Positions 10,553 through 19,735 of a stretch of DNA of 64,000 nt are shown in pieces. Numbering within the stretch: the stretch's first letter is position 1; each line of letters starts with the position of its first letter. The DNA is taken from assembly GCA_009859145.1 (NCBI GenBank), contig VRVR01000001.1:310001-374000 (forward strand). The letters are read 5' to 3'. The position numbers and the translations under genes are program-made. The notes under the pieces were generated by a model. It had not been told where the DNA came from. It worked only from the letters and a program-made list of their open reading frames with translations, and did not search any database. Source of the stretch: Andalucia godoyi. Lineage: Eukaryota > Discoba > Jakobea > Jakobida > Andaluciidae.

Positions 10553-10962
10553 TCTCCCTTCCTTTAATTCCACCCCTCCTTTGTGCTCACGATAACTTAC
10601 GACAATTCGAATCGTATGATTATAACTGTGATTCTTACACAAAATAATGTGTGTAGATCGAGATTGCAAAGGAAAGCAGCATAAGAACGGGGCAAAAACA
10701 ACTTTTGAAGAACCCTTCCTGGAGGAGGGTTAGGGTTTTCTGCCACAATACAAACTGCACGAAGTGCTTGCTTCCTACAGCCGAACTTCAATTTCGTGCC
10801 TGTATTTTGGGAAACTTCGTGTCTCGAATCGGCTCCGTGCTGTTGCTGTTCTCTAAACACACATTGTTATGTATCGTTGCTTATTGTTTGTTTCTCAAAT
10901 CTTGTAGATCGAGAGGTTAGTAGATCGGTGGGCTGTTGCTGCGGGTGTGAGTGGGCGACACA
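10553..10962. promoter_or_regulatory. Divergent promoter region of LETM1 gene, telobox-like motif
   Basis: A 410-bp spacer. At 10726-10739 it carries AGGGTTAGGGTTTT, the complement of the plant-type telobox AAACCCTAA. In plants this motif sits in promoters of translation and growth genes. One copy can occur by chance, so its function is only a suggestion. Confidence 0.3.
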
Positions 10963-13026
10963 ATGTTTCGGGTCTTATCTGCGAGCAGAAGAATTCTGCC
11001 TTTTTCTCCTCCGCATTTGAATGCGAGTCCGGCGTCGAGAAGTATACTCTGTCGTCCAATATTCTTCAGCGCTCGATTTTCGTCTAGTTTGCCGCACGCA
11101 AACGTGGCTTCTTCCGCTTCTGATTCTTCGTCAAGTTCCAAATTCGGATCAGCGTCGGTGGAGGTGGAGGCTGCTTCAAAGCCGAAAATGACAACAACGC
11201 TCATTGGTGCTTCGAGTGATTCATTAGAGACTGTTTCTGCTCGAGTAAAACAGCAGGCACAGCAACTGAAACTGGATCAGCCGGCGCTCTCGCTGACTTC
11301 GCCGACATCTGTGTTGTCGTTTGTGACTTCCGTTCCGTCCAAGGTTGCTTCATTCTTGGTTCCGCTTCCGGGAATTGTTGTTCGCTGGACCTCCGGAGCG
11401 GTCGTTTCAAGTTTCGAATGGAGTATGAGAGCAATTCGGGATCCTACAATCCTCAGGGATGCGTGGCACAGCGCAAAAAAGACGACGAAAGAGGTTGCGC
11501 ATCACTACTGGAATGGATGCAAGCTGCTTGCTGCGGACATGAGAATGGCAACAAAGATTCTTGGACAGCTCACGGAAGGGCGCTCTCTTACCAGACGGGA
11601 GAGGAAGGCATTGCTGACGACCGCTGCTGATTTGTTCCGATTGGTGCCGTTCGCAATCATCGTCATCATTCCGTTTATGGAACTTGCGCTGCCGTTGCTT
11701 TTAAAGCTGTTTCCCAACATGCTTCCGTCGACGTTTGCGGAGCCGTTTGCTGCTGAAGAGGATCGCAAGAAACAGCTCAAGGCACGTATTGAGCTGGCGA
11801 AGTTCTTGCAGGACACCGTGGAGGAAATGGCTCTGCAGACTCAGATCTCCAAGAAAGATCCCGAGAAGGCAAAACTTGCAAAAGAGTTGGGATTGTTTGT
11901 GGAACGCGTCCGAGAGGCGTCTCCAGTCTCCAATGTTGAAATTGCAAAATTCGCAAAGTTCTTCCGCGACGAGCTCACGCTCGACTCAATGCCGAGGCCG
12001 CAGCTCTTTGCAATGTGCAGGTACATGAGTGTTTCCGTTCCAGGTGCTGCATCGGATTCCGTGCTTCGTTTTATGCTCCGCAACACGATGCGACAAATCA
12101 AAGCTGACGATAGGATGATCTACTGGGAAGGCGTGAACTCCTTGTCTCTCGAAGAACTGAAGCAAGCATGTGCGACTCGAGGAATGCGATCGGTCAACAT
12201 TTCCAAAACGGAAATGAGGAGTCAGTTGTCCGAATGGCTCGAACTGTCGTTGAACCAGTCCATTCCGTCGTCATTGTTGATCTTGTCCCGTGCTTTCACT
12301 GTTCTGACACCGGAGTCCGCAAGCATAGAAGAGGAGCGAGCACAGACTACTGAAGCACTGTCGACGACACTGTCATCATTGCCGGCCGAGACCGTTCAGG
12401 AGGTCATTTCCCAGGTTGCCGGAAACGAGAATTTGCTGCAGGAACGGAAGCGCCAACAAACACTGGTGGAAAAAGAGATTGTACAAGCGAAGATTGAAGA
12501 TGAGGGTGATTCCGAGGACAAGAAAGTCGAAGTTGTTGCAGAGGCAGTGGCGACGCTTGCCAAGAGCAGCGGTGTCGCGTACGAGAAACGTGAATTAGAG
12601 GAACTCAAGGAAGACATTCAACAGTTGCCGAAGGAAGAGTCAGCTGTCAAGGAAAAGGGTCGTGCGATGCTCTCGAGCCGTGTGCGAAAGCTAGTGGGCA
12701 AGCTGGACAAGGAACTTGCGGAGGCCGAGAAGATTATTGGCGATTCTTTAAACATTATCGATCGAGACCGTGATGGAGTTGTTTCGCGAGAGGAAGTAAT
12801 GAGGGTTCTGCAGTCTTTGCGAGAAAAGCCGACTCCGGAAATGTTAGAAGATGTAATGAAACGTCTGGACCCGGATCATGATGGGATTGTGTTGTTGGAA
12901 GAAGTTGAGCGAGTCATTCTTGCTCGTGAAGTCAACGAAATGGACGAACACTTCCAGGAATCTCTTCCCGAGAACCCCGGAAGTCCAGCAATACCTGCCA
13001 GGGAGGAGGAAGCGACGAAGCAGTGA
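10963..13026 (+). CDS. LETM1: LETM1-domain mitochondrial inner-membrane protein with EF-hands
   Basis: 687 residues from the ATG at 10963 (MFRVLSASRRILPF), an Arg/Ser-rich N-terminus that looks like a mitochondrial presequence. The LETM1 core spans about residues 190-430. It has one membrane segment (FRLVPFAIIVIIPFMELALPLLLKLFPNMLPSTF; positions about 11630-11735), then the ribosome-binding-like helical region. The C-terminus is coiled-coil rich. It carries two EF-hand loops, DRDRDGVVSREE and DPDHDGIVLLEE, at about 12765-12910, both with the acidic ligand pattern. LETM1 proteins support K+/H+ or Ca2+/H+ exchange and inner-membrane shape. The gene has no intron. The start follows a leader with a telobox-like element. 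Confidence 0.92.
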   Translation: MFRVLSASRRILPFSPPHLNASPASRSILCRPIFFSARFSSSLPHANVASSASDSSSSSKFGSASVEVEAASKPKMTTTLIGASSDSLETVSARVKQQAQQLKLDQPALSLTSPTSVLSFVTSVPSKVASFLVPLPGIVVRWTSGAVVSSFEWSMRAIRDPTILRDAWHSAKKTTKEVAHHYWNGCKLLAADMRMATKILGQLTEGRSLTRRERKALLTTAADLFRLVPFAIIVIIPFMELALPLLLKLFPNMLPSTFAEPFAAEEDRKKQLKARIELAKFLQDTVEEMALQTQISKKDPEKAKLAKELGLFVERVREASPVSNVEIAKFAKFFRDELTLDSMPRPQLFAMCRYMSVSVPGAASDSVLRFMLRNTMRQIKADDRMIYWEGVNSLSLEELKQACATRGMRSVNISKTEMRSQLSEWLELSLNQSIPSSLLILSRAFTVLTPESASIEEERAQTTEALSTTLSSLPAETVQEVISQVAGNENLLQERKRQQTLVEKEIVQAKIEDEGDSEDKKVEVVAEAVATLAKSSGVAYEKRELEELKEDIQQLPKEESAVKEKGRAMLSSRVRKLVGKLDKELAEAEKIIGDSLNIIDRDRDGVVSREEVMRVLQSLREKPTPEMLEDVMKRLDPDHDGIVLLEEVERVILAREVNEMDEHFQESLPENPGSPAIPAREEEATKQ

Positions 13027-13372
13027 TCCGGGATTTGGTGAGAAAATGAACCACTGCAGTCCATTTCTGCAGGTTTTTTCTTACATACCGGTAAATCATC
13101 GAAACCTCAAAAGAATTGTTGTAGCAACAACAGCAAAATCCAGATGTCGACTGACAATCGCACACTTCTCTGCGTCCCCGATGCTTCCCACGAGTTCCCT
13201 GGATGCATGGCTTTTATTGTCAGCTTACGCTTCTTCACAACATCTCTGTCTTTTCTTGTGGAATAAGCGGGGACTTGTCAGAAGAAGATGGGAAAGGGGG
13301 GAGCGGGGAGCGGTAGCAGAAGCACACGAAGGCGTTCAAGAAAGGTCTCATAATTAGCGTGGAAAGCATGTA
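13027..13372. other. Convergent spacer, nothing recognised
   Basis: A 346-bp gap between the stops of LETM1 and ADAT2. It contains a purine-rich tract at about 13280-13320. No conserved open frame, tRNA or repeat match was seen. Confidence 0.4.
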
Positions 13373-14329
13373 CTAAGCATCTCGCAAAGAGGGATCAACT
13401 TGTTTAGAAATGCCTTCTGCAGCTTCCGCTTCAGGTTCGGGTTGAGAATGCTGGTATGCGTTTTCTGGAGACTGCCCAGGAAGCAGTTCGGCAGATGGAA
13501 TCCTCGGCTTTTTCCTCTTCGCCTCTACCGCATTCTTGTTTTCTCTCGCATAGAATCGAAGGAACAAGTCAACAGCCTGCTGTTCAAACAACCCATGCTC
13601 GAGAATGGGATTGCCTAATGTTGCTGGACTGAGATCATACACGTTCAGCACGGAGCCACATCCACCAAACCGTTCGTTACGACACCCGTATACAATGCGC
13701 TTCACATGGGCCTCGCCCAATGCAGCAGCACACATGATGCACGGCTCACACGTCACATACACGGCGATGTTTGTCAGATCCACAGCTGCCTTGCATTCCA
13801 CGATAACCTCGCTCTCATTTGCAATCAACTCTCCGTCCCACTCGTGGGCATGATCCGTGCAGTCGCCTCCATCGTCCCGGCCATCATCATCCTCATCAAG
13901 GCCGTCGTCGTGACGGGGCTGGTGGAAGCAGTGATGGCCATCATGACGGCGACGATGATGACTGTGGCTGTGATGATGGCTGTGACTGTGATTGTGATTG
14001 TGATTGTGATTGTCCTGACTCTTCTGCGTGCATCCGTTGTGATTGTGGCGACCATCGTGGCTGCTGCGACCGCTGTGTAGACTGCAACTTGCGAGTCTAT
14101 AGTGATTTCTGTGATTGGCAATTCTGCCTTGTCGTGCCAATCGCTCCAAACAAACAATTTCAGCATGCAGCGTTGCATTTCTTGATCGGTTCGTTGCGTT
14201 GAACTCGGCAGCAACAATCTTGTTACTAACCGTATCAACAAACACGCACCCGACAGGAATCTCAAATGAATTCAGCGCTCGCTCTCCAAGTTTCAGCGCC
14301 TGACTCATAAAATACGCATCATCTCTCAT
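13373..14329 (-). CDS. ADAT2: tRNA adenosine deaminase 2 (ADAT2/Tad2) with a His-rich insert
   Basis: 318 residues from the ATG at 14329 (MRDDAYFMSQALKLGE). The cytidine/deoxycytidylate-deaminase zinc motifs are both present: HAE (in NATLHAEIVCLERLA) and PC-X2-C (in EPCIMCAAAL). The Tad2-typical RIVYGCRNERFGGCGS follows. ADAT2 with ADAT3 converts A34 to inosine in tRNA anticodons. The distance between HAE and PCxxC is greatly lengthened by an insert (about 13815-14085). The insert is made of alternating His-Asn/His-Ser runs followed by an Asp-rich stretch (DEDDDGRDDGGD). The reading frame stays open across it. The insert could be spliced out, but I see no good GT...AG pair that keeps frame. 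The C-terminal tail is Lys/Arg-rich and low-complexity. Confidence 0.88.
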   Translation of the reverse strand: MRDDAYFMSQALKLGERALNSFEIPVGCVFVDTVSNKIVAAEFNATNRSRNATLHAEIVCLERLARQGRIANHRNHYRLASCSLHSGRSSHDGRHNHNGCTQKSQDNHNHNHNHSHSHHHSHSHHRRRHDGHHCFHQPRHDDGLDEDDDGRDDGGDCTDHAHEWDGELIANESEVIVECKAAVDLTNIAVYVTCEPCIMCAAALGEAHVKRIVYGCRNERFGGCGSVLNVYDLSPATLGNPILEHGLFEQQAVDLFLRFYARENKNAVEAKRKKPRIPSAELLPGQSPENAYQHSQPEPEAEAAEGISKQVDPSLRDA

Positions 14330-14819
14330 CTTCTTTCCCACCCACCCACACACACATACACACGCACACACACGAAAAAAGAAGAGAAGTAACACCACCC
14401 TCTGAATTGCAGATACCCGGAAAACAATTCAATCTCTATTCGTCTGTAATTGACCGATCGACTGATCCAACGACTGAACGAATGAACGGATGAACGAAAT
14501 GCATGAACGTTTGTGAATTCAGGTTTCGTATTTCATCTTTCACTCATCAGTCTACAGCGAAAAACTCGCTGCTTTTCGAAACGCGGTCTTTCGCCGGACT
14601 TTTTTGAAAAAGAAGAAAAGAAAGAAAATACTCGCCCTACAAGAAGTTTACGGACTGTAGTGTCCCCTAAATCCTGAAACTCGGTTTTTCTCGTTCAGTT
14701 TTTCTTTTCCCCAATTTTTGAAATTTTTTATTATTCTTAATTAATGAAGCTTTAAAATTGAGTTGTTTTGCGTTTTCTCCACGAAGAAAGGAAAAGGAGA
14801 GTTTGCTGGCGGGAGGAAA
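14330..14819. promoter_or_regulatory. Divergent spacer ADAT2 / mL59-like
   Basis: A 490-bp intergenic region between divergently read genes. It includes a (CA)n stretch (14346-14371), short direct repeats of the type GACTGAACGAATGAACG at 14460-14500, and A/T-rich sequence at 14700-14757. No gene is visible. Confidence 0.4.
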
Positions 14820-15248
14820 ATGTCAAGAGGAATTCCGACTGCGCGCATTCCAAGTATTCTGACTCGGCTTGCTGAAGTTGCGGTTCCGACAAAAGTGAAT
14901 GGCGTTTGGCACAAGCCAATGCTATCCGGGCGAAAGCGAGCGCTGTTAGCGAAGACTCCTGAATTTGTGCAGTATGCAGCTTCAAATCCGGACGCAGTGA
15001 AGTTAGCAAAGATGGACCGCTATCTGCAGTCTGCGGATCATCCAGACGCAGCCACAAAGACAAGCATCTTTATTTCTCGAGTCCCAAAGGGCCATAAACA
15101 CGCGCGAGACGCAGAGGCTCGAAGGGCAGCAATCCAGAAGAAACTCGCGGAAATGCCAAAGCTGCTCGAAGATATCAAGAAGCAAAAGCAGGATGCAAAG
15201 AAGTCAGTCGGAATCTCATGGCTCTTCAAGGAAAATGCATACAAATAG
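14820..15248 (+). CDS. Probable mitochondrial large-subunit ribosomal protein mL59-like
   Basis: 142 residues from the ATG at 14820 (MSRGIPTARIPSIL). It is basic and Lys-rich. The segment NGVWHKPMLSGRKRALLAK resembles the mL59 (fungal MrpL25) core, in which a Trp-His/Pro stretch precedes a basic S-x-R-R-x-A-x-L helix. The rest is a long charged helix (AEARRAAIQKKLAEMPKLLE), as in proteins that lie along rRNA. A mitoribosome role is inferred from this weak pattern. Other basic structural proteins cannot be excluded. Confidence 0.45.
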   Translation: MSRGIPTARIPSILTRLAEVAVPTKVNGVWHKPMLSGRKRALLAKTPEFVQYAASNPDAVKLAKMDRYLQSADHPDAATKTSIFISRVPKGHKHARDAEARRAAIQKKLAEMPKLLEDIKKQKQDAKKSVGISWLFKENAYK

Positions 15249-15359
15249 TCACTACCGCTGGAAAAACTACAAAACCAGGGACACGTAAAGATAGAACTTC
15301 TGCGCTCAGGGGATCGTCCAGAAAAGACTGGCTTAACCCCCAATAATGATTCATCGCTA

Positions 15360-15985
15360 TGTCGGATCTCACCATATTCTCATCTGCTGCATCAAAGGAT
15401 TTTGAGAACCAGCATGCTCTCCTGTCGACCTCGTGCATACAAAATACCAATCAGTTGGGAGCTGCGTCGGTTCCGTGGGTGGGATTTCATGGGTGGGTCG
15501 GGGGGACACACGTGAAAGGGAACTTCCCGTGAGCTTACACCGCCAACCCGCGGAGAGTACTCCGCCGCAGCTTCCGCTTCGATCCATTTTTCCAGACAGC
15601 ATTACACGCACACTTTCTCGTGTTCAGAGGAGGAAACAGAATGCGGTTGGCCAATAGCGCGTTCGCACCAGATTTTATTTGGCAATTTCTTCACGGTGAT
15701 CACCAAGTGGAATTATCTACGCAAGAGTATTTCATCTCTGCAAGATTAACCCATGGAACACCACGCACCGCGCTAACGCGAGCAAGAGCAGTAACATTAA
15801 TGACCTTGCAACATTTGTTCCATAAGGCGACCGAGTATGGCGAGCGGCGCAAGCGAAGTGGTTTGCATGTCCCGCGTGTAGCTCGCAGATTGATCGAGAT
15901 TGGAACGGAGCGCGGAACGTTTATCTGAAGAGCGCCATGAGGCGTGTTGGGGCCTATCCCCTTCCCGGCAACGGGGATGCAAGAT
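15360..15985 (-). pseudogene. Decayed Fanzor/TnpB-like nuclease remnant
   Basis: No long frame survives. On the minus strand at about 15615-15710 a short stretch reads like the RuvC-II neighbourhood of Fanzor proteins: a HREEIAK segment, then RILFPPLNTRK. Its DNA matches the equivalent part of the remnant at 46.9 kb (shared ATTGCCAA...CGCATTCTGTTTCC pattern with a few changes). Further downstream a broken CGG...VGG...VCP pattern may be the zinc finger. The segment at 15889-15982 is a 94-bp repeat also found in the hAT element. Stops and frameshifts are frequent. I call it a fossil; family assignment rests mainly on the RuvC-II-like block. Confidence 0.45.
15889..15982 (-). repeat. Dispersed repeat, copy 1 (matches 35953-36048)
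   Basis: The reverse complement of this stretch matches 35953-36048 inside the hAT element at roughly nine bases in ten (GGGATAGG, CAACACGCCTCA, CGTTCCGCGCTCCGTTCC, TCTCGATCAATC blocks). It sits in a gene-free region beside a decayed nuclease gene. Confidence 0.85.
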
Positions 15986-16229
15986 TGAATATGCATGTCT
16001 ATTCGTAGATATGCATGTTCAGTGTATAATGTAGGCGTAATGAAAGTCAAAAAACAGCAGTTCCAGAAAATTCAATCAAACTCGTGTCTCGAGCACTGCA
16101 TTTCCGTCTTGTTATTGATTTACCTTTTATTCCGTTTCTTTCTGCCGTCTTCATGTTGCCAACAGATCTTTTTGGTTATTCTTAATTAAATAATAAAGAA
16201 GGGGTAGAAACGGACGGGTGCTCCACATT

Positions 16230-16757
16230 ATGCACACTGAGATATTCGTATCGCTGACGCCGGTGGAAAGGTATGTTCTTTTCCTTTTCACATTCTTGTT
16301 TTTCTCTCGCTATGCAAACGCGACGGTTATGGTCATTGCAGCAGAAGATGGGCGTCAATGAGTGGAAGTGGAGTTCTCACTGGCTTTTCCCCCTTCTCAT
16401 CACAACAGCGCCGAAGACTGCACCATTCATGTCCGCCTTGGAGACGGAATCTGGTCCGGAGCGACGTGCATGAATGACGAGCTGATGCAAGCGGACTCTG
16501 CTTCGCTCGAAACCGAGATGCAATTTCCATCGTTTGTAAAGCTGCAAGATCTCGCGTGCAAGGTTCTCGATCGGTTCCAGAAGGCCCAAAAGACAAACAG
16601 CGAGATGAAAAGACAGCTGAAGGACCATCTCGATCTTCTTCATCGATACAATGCACTTCGCGATACTGCATCCATGCTTGCAGGACGCGTGGCAGAGATG
16701 AAACAGTCCACGGTATCCAGGGTTCATGAAGAATACGGCATCGCTATGGACGACTGA
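16230..16757 (+). CDS. Swi5-like recombination protein (5' exons uncertain)
   Basis: The last exon (16409-16757) is firm. It encodes an acidic lead-in, then a coiled-coil (KVLDRFQKAQKTNSEMKRQL) and the C-terminal block LLHRYNALRDTASMLAGRVAEM...EEYGIAMDD. This fits the Swi5 family signature (LHxYNxxKDxxQxLxGxxA...DD). Swi5, with Sfr1, stimulates Rad51/Dmc1 strand exchange. An acceptor CAACAG precedes 16409. Upstream, an ATG at 16230 (MHTEIFVSLTPVER) followed by GTATGT at about 16271 is a likely first exon, with a possible middle exon around 16345-16365. I cannot settle those joins from sequence alone. An alternative start is the in-frame ATG at about 16470. Confidence 0.55.
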
Positions 16758-16894
16758 GTGCGTACGCAAAGGCCAGTCATGCCAGGGCCCAAGGACACAG
16801 CGCACAGCATGCTGTTTTAATCGAGGTTTTAACAGATACAATAATACAACATAGAACAAACAAACAAGAATAATTAGAAGCATACCACAAAATG

Positions 16895-16950
16895 CAATGG
16901 TCCACAGAGAGAGAGAGAGAGAGACAGAGACAGAGGGAGACAGAAAGAGT
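16895..16950. repeat. GA-rich microsatellite
   Basis: A run of GA dinucleotides with GAGACAGA variants lies in the spacer between the convergent Swi5-like and AK6 genes. Confidence 0.9.
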
Positions 16951-16986
16951 ATGTATCGGGGGAGTGGATAAGCGGATGGGTGGATG

Positions 16987-17568
16987 TTAGGACGATCGTG
17001 AGTCGATCCATTGCTGCACGATTTGCTTCACCACTTCCGTGTTACGGTCCATGTCCTCGATCGAGTTGCTCTCAAGAACATGAACAATCTCCGCGTCGTA
17101 CGACTCTTGTGCTTCTTCGACCAACACCCCCATAATTTCGCATTCGATGTTTTCGGTCCGCTTTCGATCCGAATATCCTCTTCGCGACAGTCTGTCAAAC
17201 AGCGATTCTGTGCTGCAGGTAAGAACAACCACGATGTCAATCCAGCGCTCTGGAAACAAGTCGCAAGCATGTGAATCCAGGATTGCGCCTCCTGATTCGC
17301 GAATTCCAGTCCCCAAATAGTCTTCCAGGTGATCCAGAAGCGCATCCTCGTCCATGACAAGTGTGTCGAGCACTTCGTCGTACTCCTCATAGAACTTGCG
17401 CTCCTTTACAAGCTTGGCAATGTCAATGTGCTCGAACCAGTCGTCACGCAACGAAGAAGAAGCAGCCGAAGCATGCTGGCTCAATACAGTCGCTAACGAC
17501 GATGCAAGAGTTGATTTTCCAGTTCCAGGTGTACCTGTCACTAGTATATTCGGTCGCAATCTCGTCAT
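16987..17568 (-). CDS. AK6: Adenylate kinase isoenzyme 6 / Fap7 (hCINAP)
   Basis: 193 residues from the ATG at 17568. The Walker A loop GTPGTGKST sits near the N-terminus. The AK6-type body follows: HIDIAKLVKERKFYEEYDEV, then LVMDEDALLDHLE and GGAILDSHACDLFPERW. The short lid segment is RLSRRGYSDRKRTENIECEI. Length and motif order match AK6/Fap7. The family has adenylate-kinase and ATPase activity and helps the 20S-to-18S rRNA cleavage step by acting with uS11 in the late pre-40S particle; it is nuclear and cytosolic. The gene is intact, with one exon. Confidence 0.95.
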   Translation of the reverse strand: MTRLRPNILVTGTPGTGKSTLASSLATVLSQHASAASSSLRDDWFEHIDIAKLVKERKFYEEYDEVLDTLVMDEDALLDHLEDYLGTGIRESGGAILDSHACDLFPERWIDIVVVLTCSTESLFDRLSRRGYSDRKRTENIECEIMGVLVEEAQESYDAEIVHVLESNSIEDMDRNTEVVKQIVQQWIDSRSS

Positions 17569-17875
17569 ATTTGATAAGCGGTCCTTCTGTGCCTGTGTTT
17601 GTGTGTTTTCCTTTTTCTTCTTCTTGTTGCTGTTGTTTATCGACGACCACGAATGGTGGTGGTCGTCGTCGTGATGCTCGCCTCGCAGAAAACCAGAGAC
17701 GAAAGGCCCGTGAGAGCGAAACTACGGATTAATTTTTACAACAGTTTGCGCTCTGTGGCGGACAAATCCTCCTCATGATTCTTCTCAAATGCCGTTGTCT
17801 GTTCAATGGGAAGGATTCTCCAATGTTCCAGGCTTGAACTGAATATACACAAGGGAAACGAAATTTTAAAAAAAG

Positions 17876-17917
17876 CGAGCGAGCGAGCGAGCGAGCGAGA
17901 GAGAGAGAGAGAGAGAG
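17876..17917 (+). repeat. GCGA/GA repeat abutting the EF-hand gene start
   Basis: GCGA tetranucleotides pass into GA dinucleotides and end directly at the ATG (17918) of the EF-hand gene. The repeat must therefore lie in that gene's 5' leader or promoter. Confidence 0.85.
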
Positions 17918-18163
17918 ATGGCATCGAGCAGTCAGCAAATGTTTACAAAGAAGGACATTGACGAGGCATTTCGGGCAATGGACAAGGATGGAAACGGATA
18001 CATCTCTGCGCTTGATTTGCGGCTGTTCTTTGCGGCACTGGGAGAGAAGCTTGATGACCATGAAATCGACATGATGATCTCTGAACTGGATGTCGATGGA
18101 GACGGCCAAGTTGGTCTTGATGAGTTTGCTAGACTTGCCTCGCAAAAGACTCGCAAAGGATAG
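17918..18163 (+). CDS. Small two-EF-hand calcium-binding protein
   Basis: 81 residues from the ATG at 17918. Two canonical EF-hand loops are seen: [12 protein letters not shown] and [12 protein letters not shown]. Each has acidic or oxygen ligands at positions 1, 3, 5 and 12 (D/E), so both should bind Ca2+. The size equals half a calmodulin, similar to polcalcin or centrin-lobe proteins. The cellular role is unknown. No signal peptide or membrane anchor is present. Confidence 0.85.
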   Translation: MASSSQQMFTKKDIDEAFRAMDKDGNGYISALDLRLFFAALGEKLDDHEIDMMISELDVDGDGQVGLDEFARLASQKTRKG

Positions 18164-18349
18164 CAGTATTAGTAAAAACTCGAGAGTTTGATTCGTGAGC
18201 ATGCTGCTTGTGCAAGTCGGAAAATGGAAAGAGAAAGAGCGATGCACATCTAGTTTCAGAATTGTACAACAAGACAGTAAGAGTCCACATGAACAACACA
18301 AGACAGATTGCAGCTCCTCTTTTCCTCTCAAATGAGACAAGGATTCGAT

Positions 18350-19372
18350 CTAGGAAGATGATGCCACAGACTCGGCTTCTCTCCACTTCGAACTCCACTT
18401 TGGAACCACAGTCGTTCCAGCTGCGGCAGAAAATGATCCTGCGCCCAGTCCACCTTCCATTTCCTTCTCCTTCCCTGTTTCCTTGTCTCTTTCAGCAGCA
18501 CTGCTTGACGACTCCTGCACCGACTCGGATCGTTTTCGCCCAAACAACGAGAACCCAGACTTCTTGCTGCTTGTTGCGGCATCCGACAATGGCTTTTCGC
18601 TTGGATCAGCGGCGCTCTTCGCTGCTTGACCTTGTTGTGCAGGCTGGTCCTTTGTGTTTGAGGATTTAAAAAGCGATCCAAACCCTTTGGTCAGCTTTCC
18701 TAGAGTAGAAGGAAACCGGTCTTCTGCTGCGAGTGTCTGCTGCTCCAGGACCGAGACTGCGCGTTCCATCGACTCCAGATACGCCGTTAGCGCATCAATC
18801 TTTGCAAAAGCCGTCCTGACCCGGTTACAGGACTGTGAAAGTTTGGGCAGAAGCTCCGTCGACACATGCCTGTGTGCATCCGCTATCAGCACCACAGAGC
18901 CCTGCAGCGCATCTGTCCGGGAAAACACAGACCGCGACACCAAGTCGAGTTGCGGAACAGCCACAGACGCCAAAGTACTTCCGTCTCCAGTCGCATTTAC
19001 ACTCGCAGTAGATACAGCAGAGCTGCTGACCATCGCACTACTCGACAGTGGAGTGACCGATTTGTCCATGCTATTCGGAGTCGTGGATACGGCAATGCGA
19101 GGTCCGCTGCAGATGGCAGCTGCGATTGCAATCGAGTGTGCATGAATCAGATCATTCAAAGAAGACGGTGCCAATGGTTCCGCAGAAGTCGCTGAAGAAG
19201 AAGAAGAAGAAGATGATGATGATGACGACGACGACATCGACCCAGCTTGTGACTGCGACTGGACGAGAGCAACTGGGCTTGTGCTTCTGCTCGATGTTCG
19301 AGTGTCCGACTGCTGCTCAGAGCCATGCATAGGAGGGCTGTTTGATCGAGGTGCTGCTTCCCTGGTTTCCAT
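18350..19372 (-). CDS. BLOC1S4/cappuccino-like coiled-coil protein
   Basis: 340 residues from the ATG at 19372 (METREAAPRSNS). The first 160 residues are low-complexity and contain a Ser run (about 19196-19240). A helical region at about 18745-18930 (HRHVSTELLPKLSQSC..., KIDALTAYLESMERAVSVLEQQTLAAE) aligns in pattern with BLOC-1 subunit 4 (the IDxLEAFVxxV...VxxMEEQ type). The tail is polar with an RKRSES patch. BLOC-1 acts in endosome to lysosome-related-organelle traffic. An HPS5-like (BLOC-2) gene in the same window makes the suggestion reasonable but does not prove it. An upstream ATG at 19462 would add 30 residues. Other coiled-coil adaptors fit too. Confidence 0.42.
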   Translation of the reverse strand: METREAAPRSNSPPMHGSEQQSDTRTSSRSTSPVALVQSQSQAGSMSSSSSSSSSSSSSSATSAEPLAPSSLNDLIHAHSIAIAAAICSGPRIAVSTTPNSMDKSVTPLSSSAMVSSSAVSTASVNATGDGSTLASVAVPQLDLVSRSVFSRTDALQGSVVLIADAHRHVSTELLPKLSQSCNRVRTAFAKIDALTAYLESMERAVSVLEQQTLAAEDRFPSTLGKLTKGFGSLFKSSNTKDQPAQQGQAAKSAADPSEKPLSDAATSSKKSGFSLFGRKRSESVQESSSSAAERDKETGKEKEMEGGLGAGSFSAAAGTTVVPKWSSKWREAESVASSS

Positions 19373-19735
19373 AATGCCGTCTTTTTGGTGCCTCGTCCTT
19401 ATACAGTGTATTCTTCGTTGTCGAATTCCTCTGCTGAAAACCCATTCGGCGCCCTTCGACATCACCTTGACACCAAACTGTTGGTTGTTGGTGCAGGGCA
19501 GGACTTGAGACCTAAGACTTGAGGCTTGCGGAGGGAGGCTGATGGCGCAAACTACGAGCGCTGCAAAGTGTGGCTTTCGTTTTTTCAAGATTTTTTCTTC
19601 TGCTTCTCCGTTTGTGGCGACTGACTTCTGACTCTTTTTATTCGCTTCCTCCCTGCTTTCTCCGTTCCTCGCCTCCTCTGCTTCTCAGTTTTTTTGTTGG
19701 GCGCGTTTTGTTGTCTGGTCAGGGACATTGCGAGG

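Noticed and set aside
10726..10739. Telobox-like motifs (also 22231, 37293, 42981) as a shared promoter signal
   Set aside because: Seven- and eight-base matches are expected by chance a few times in 64 kb on two strands. Only the longer copy before LETM1 stands out, so no regulon is claimed.
13706..14080. Plus-strand ORFs rich in Val/Ile or Asp/Cys opposite ADAT2
   Set aside because: They are shadows of the His-rich repeat in ADAT2, with no independent conservation.
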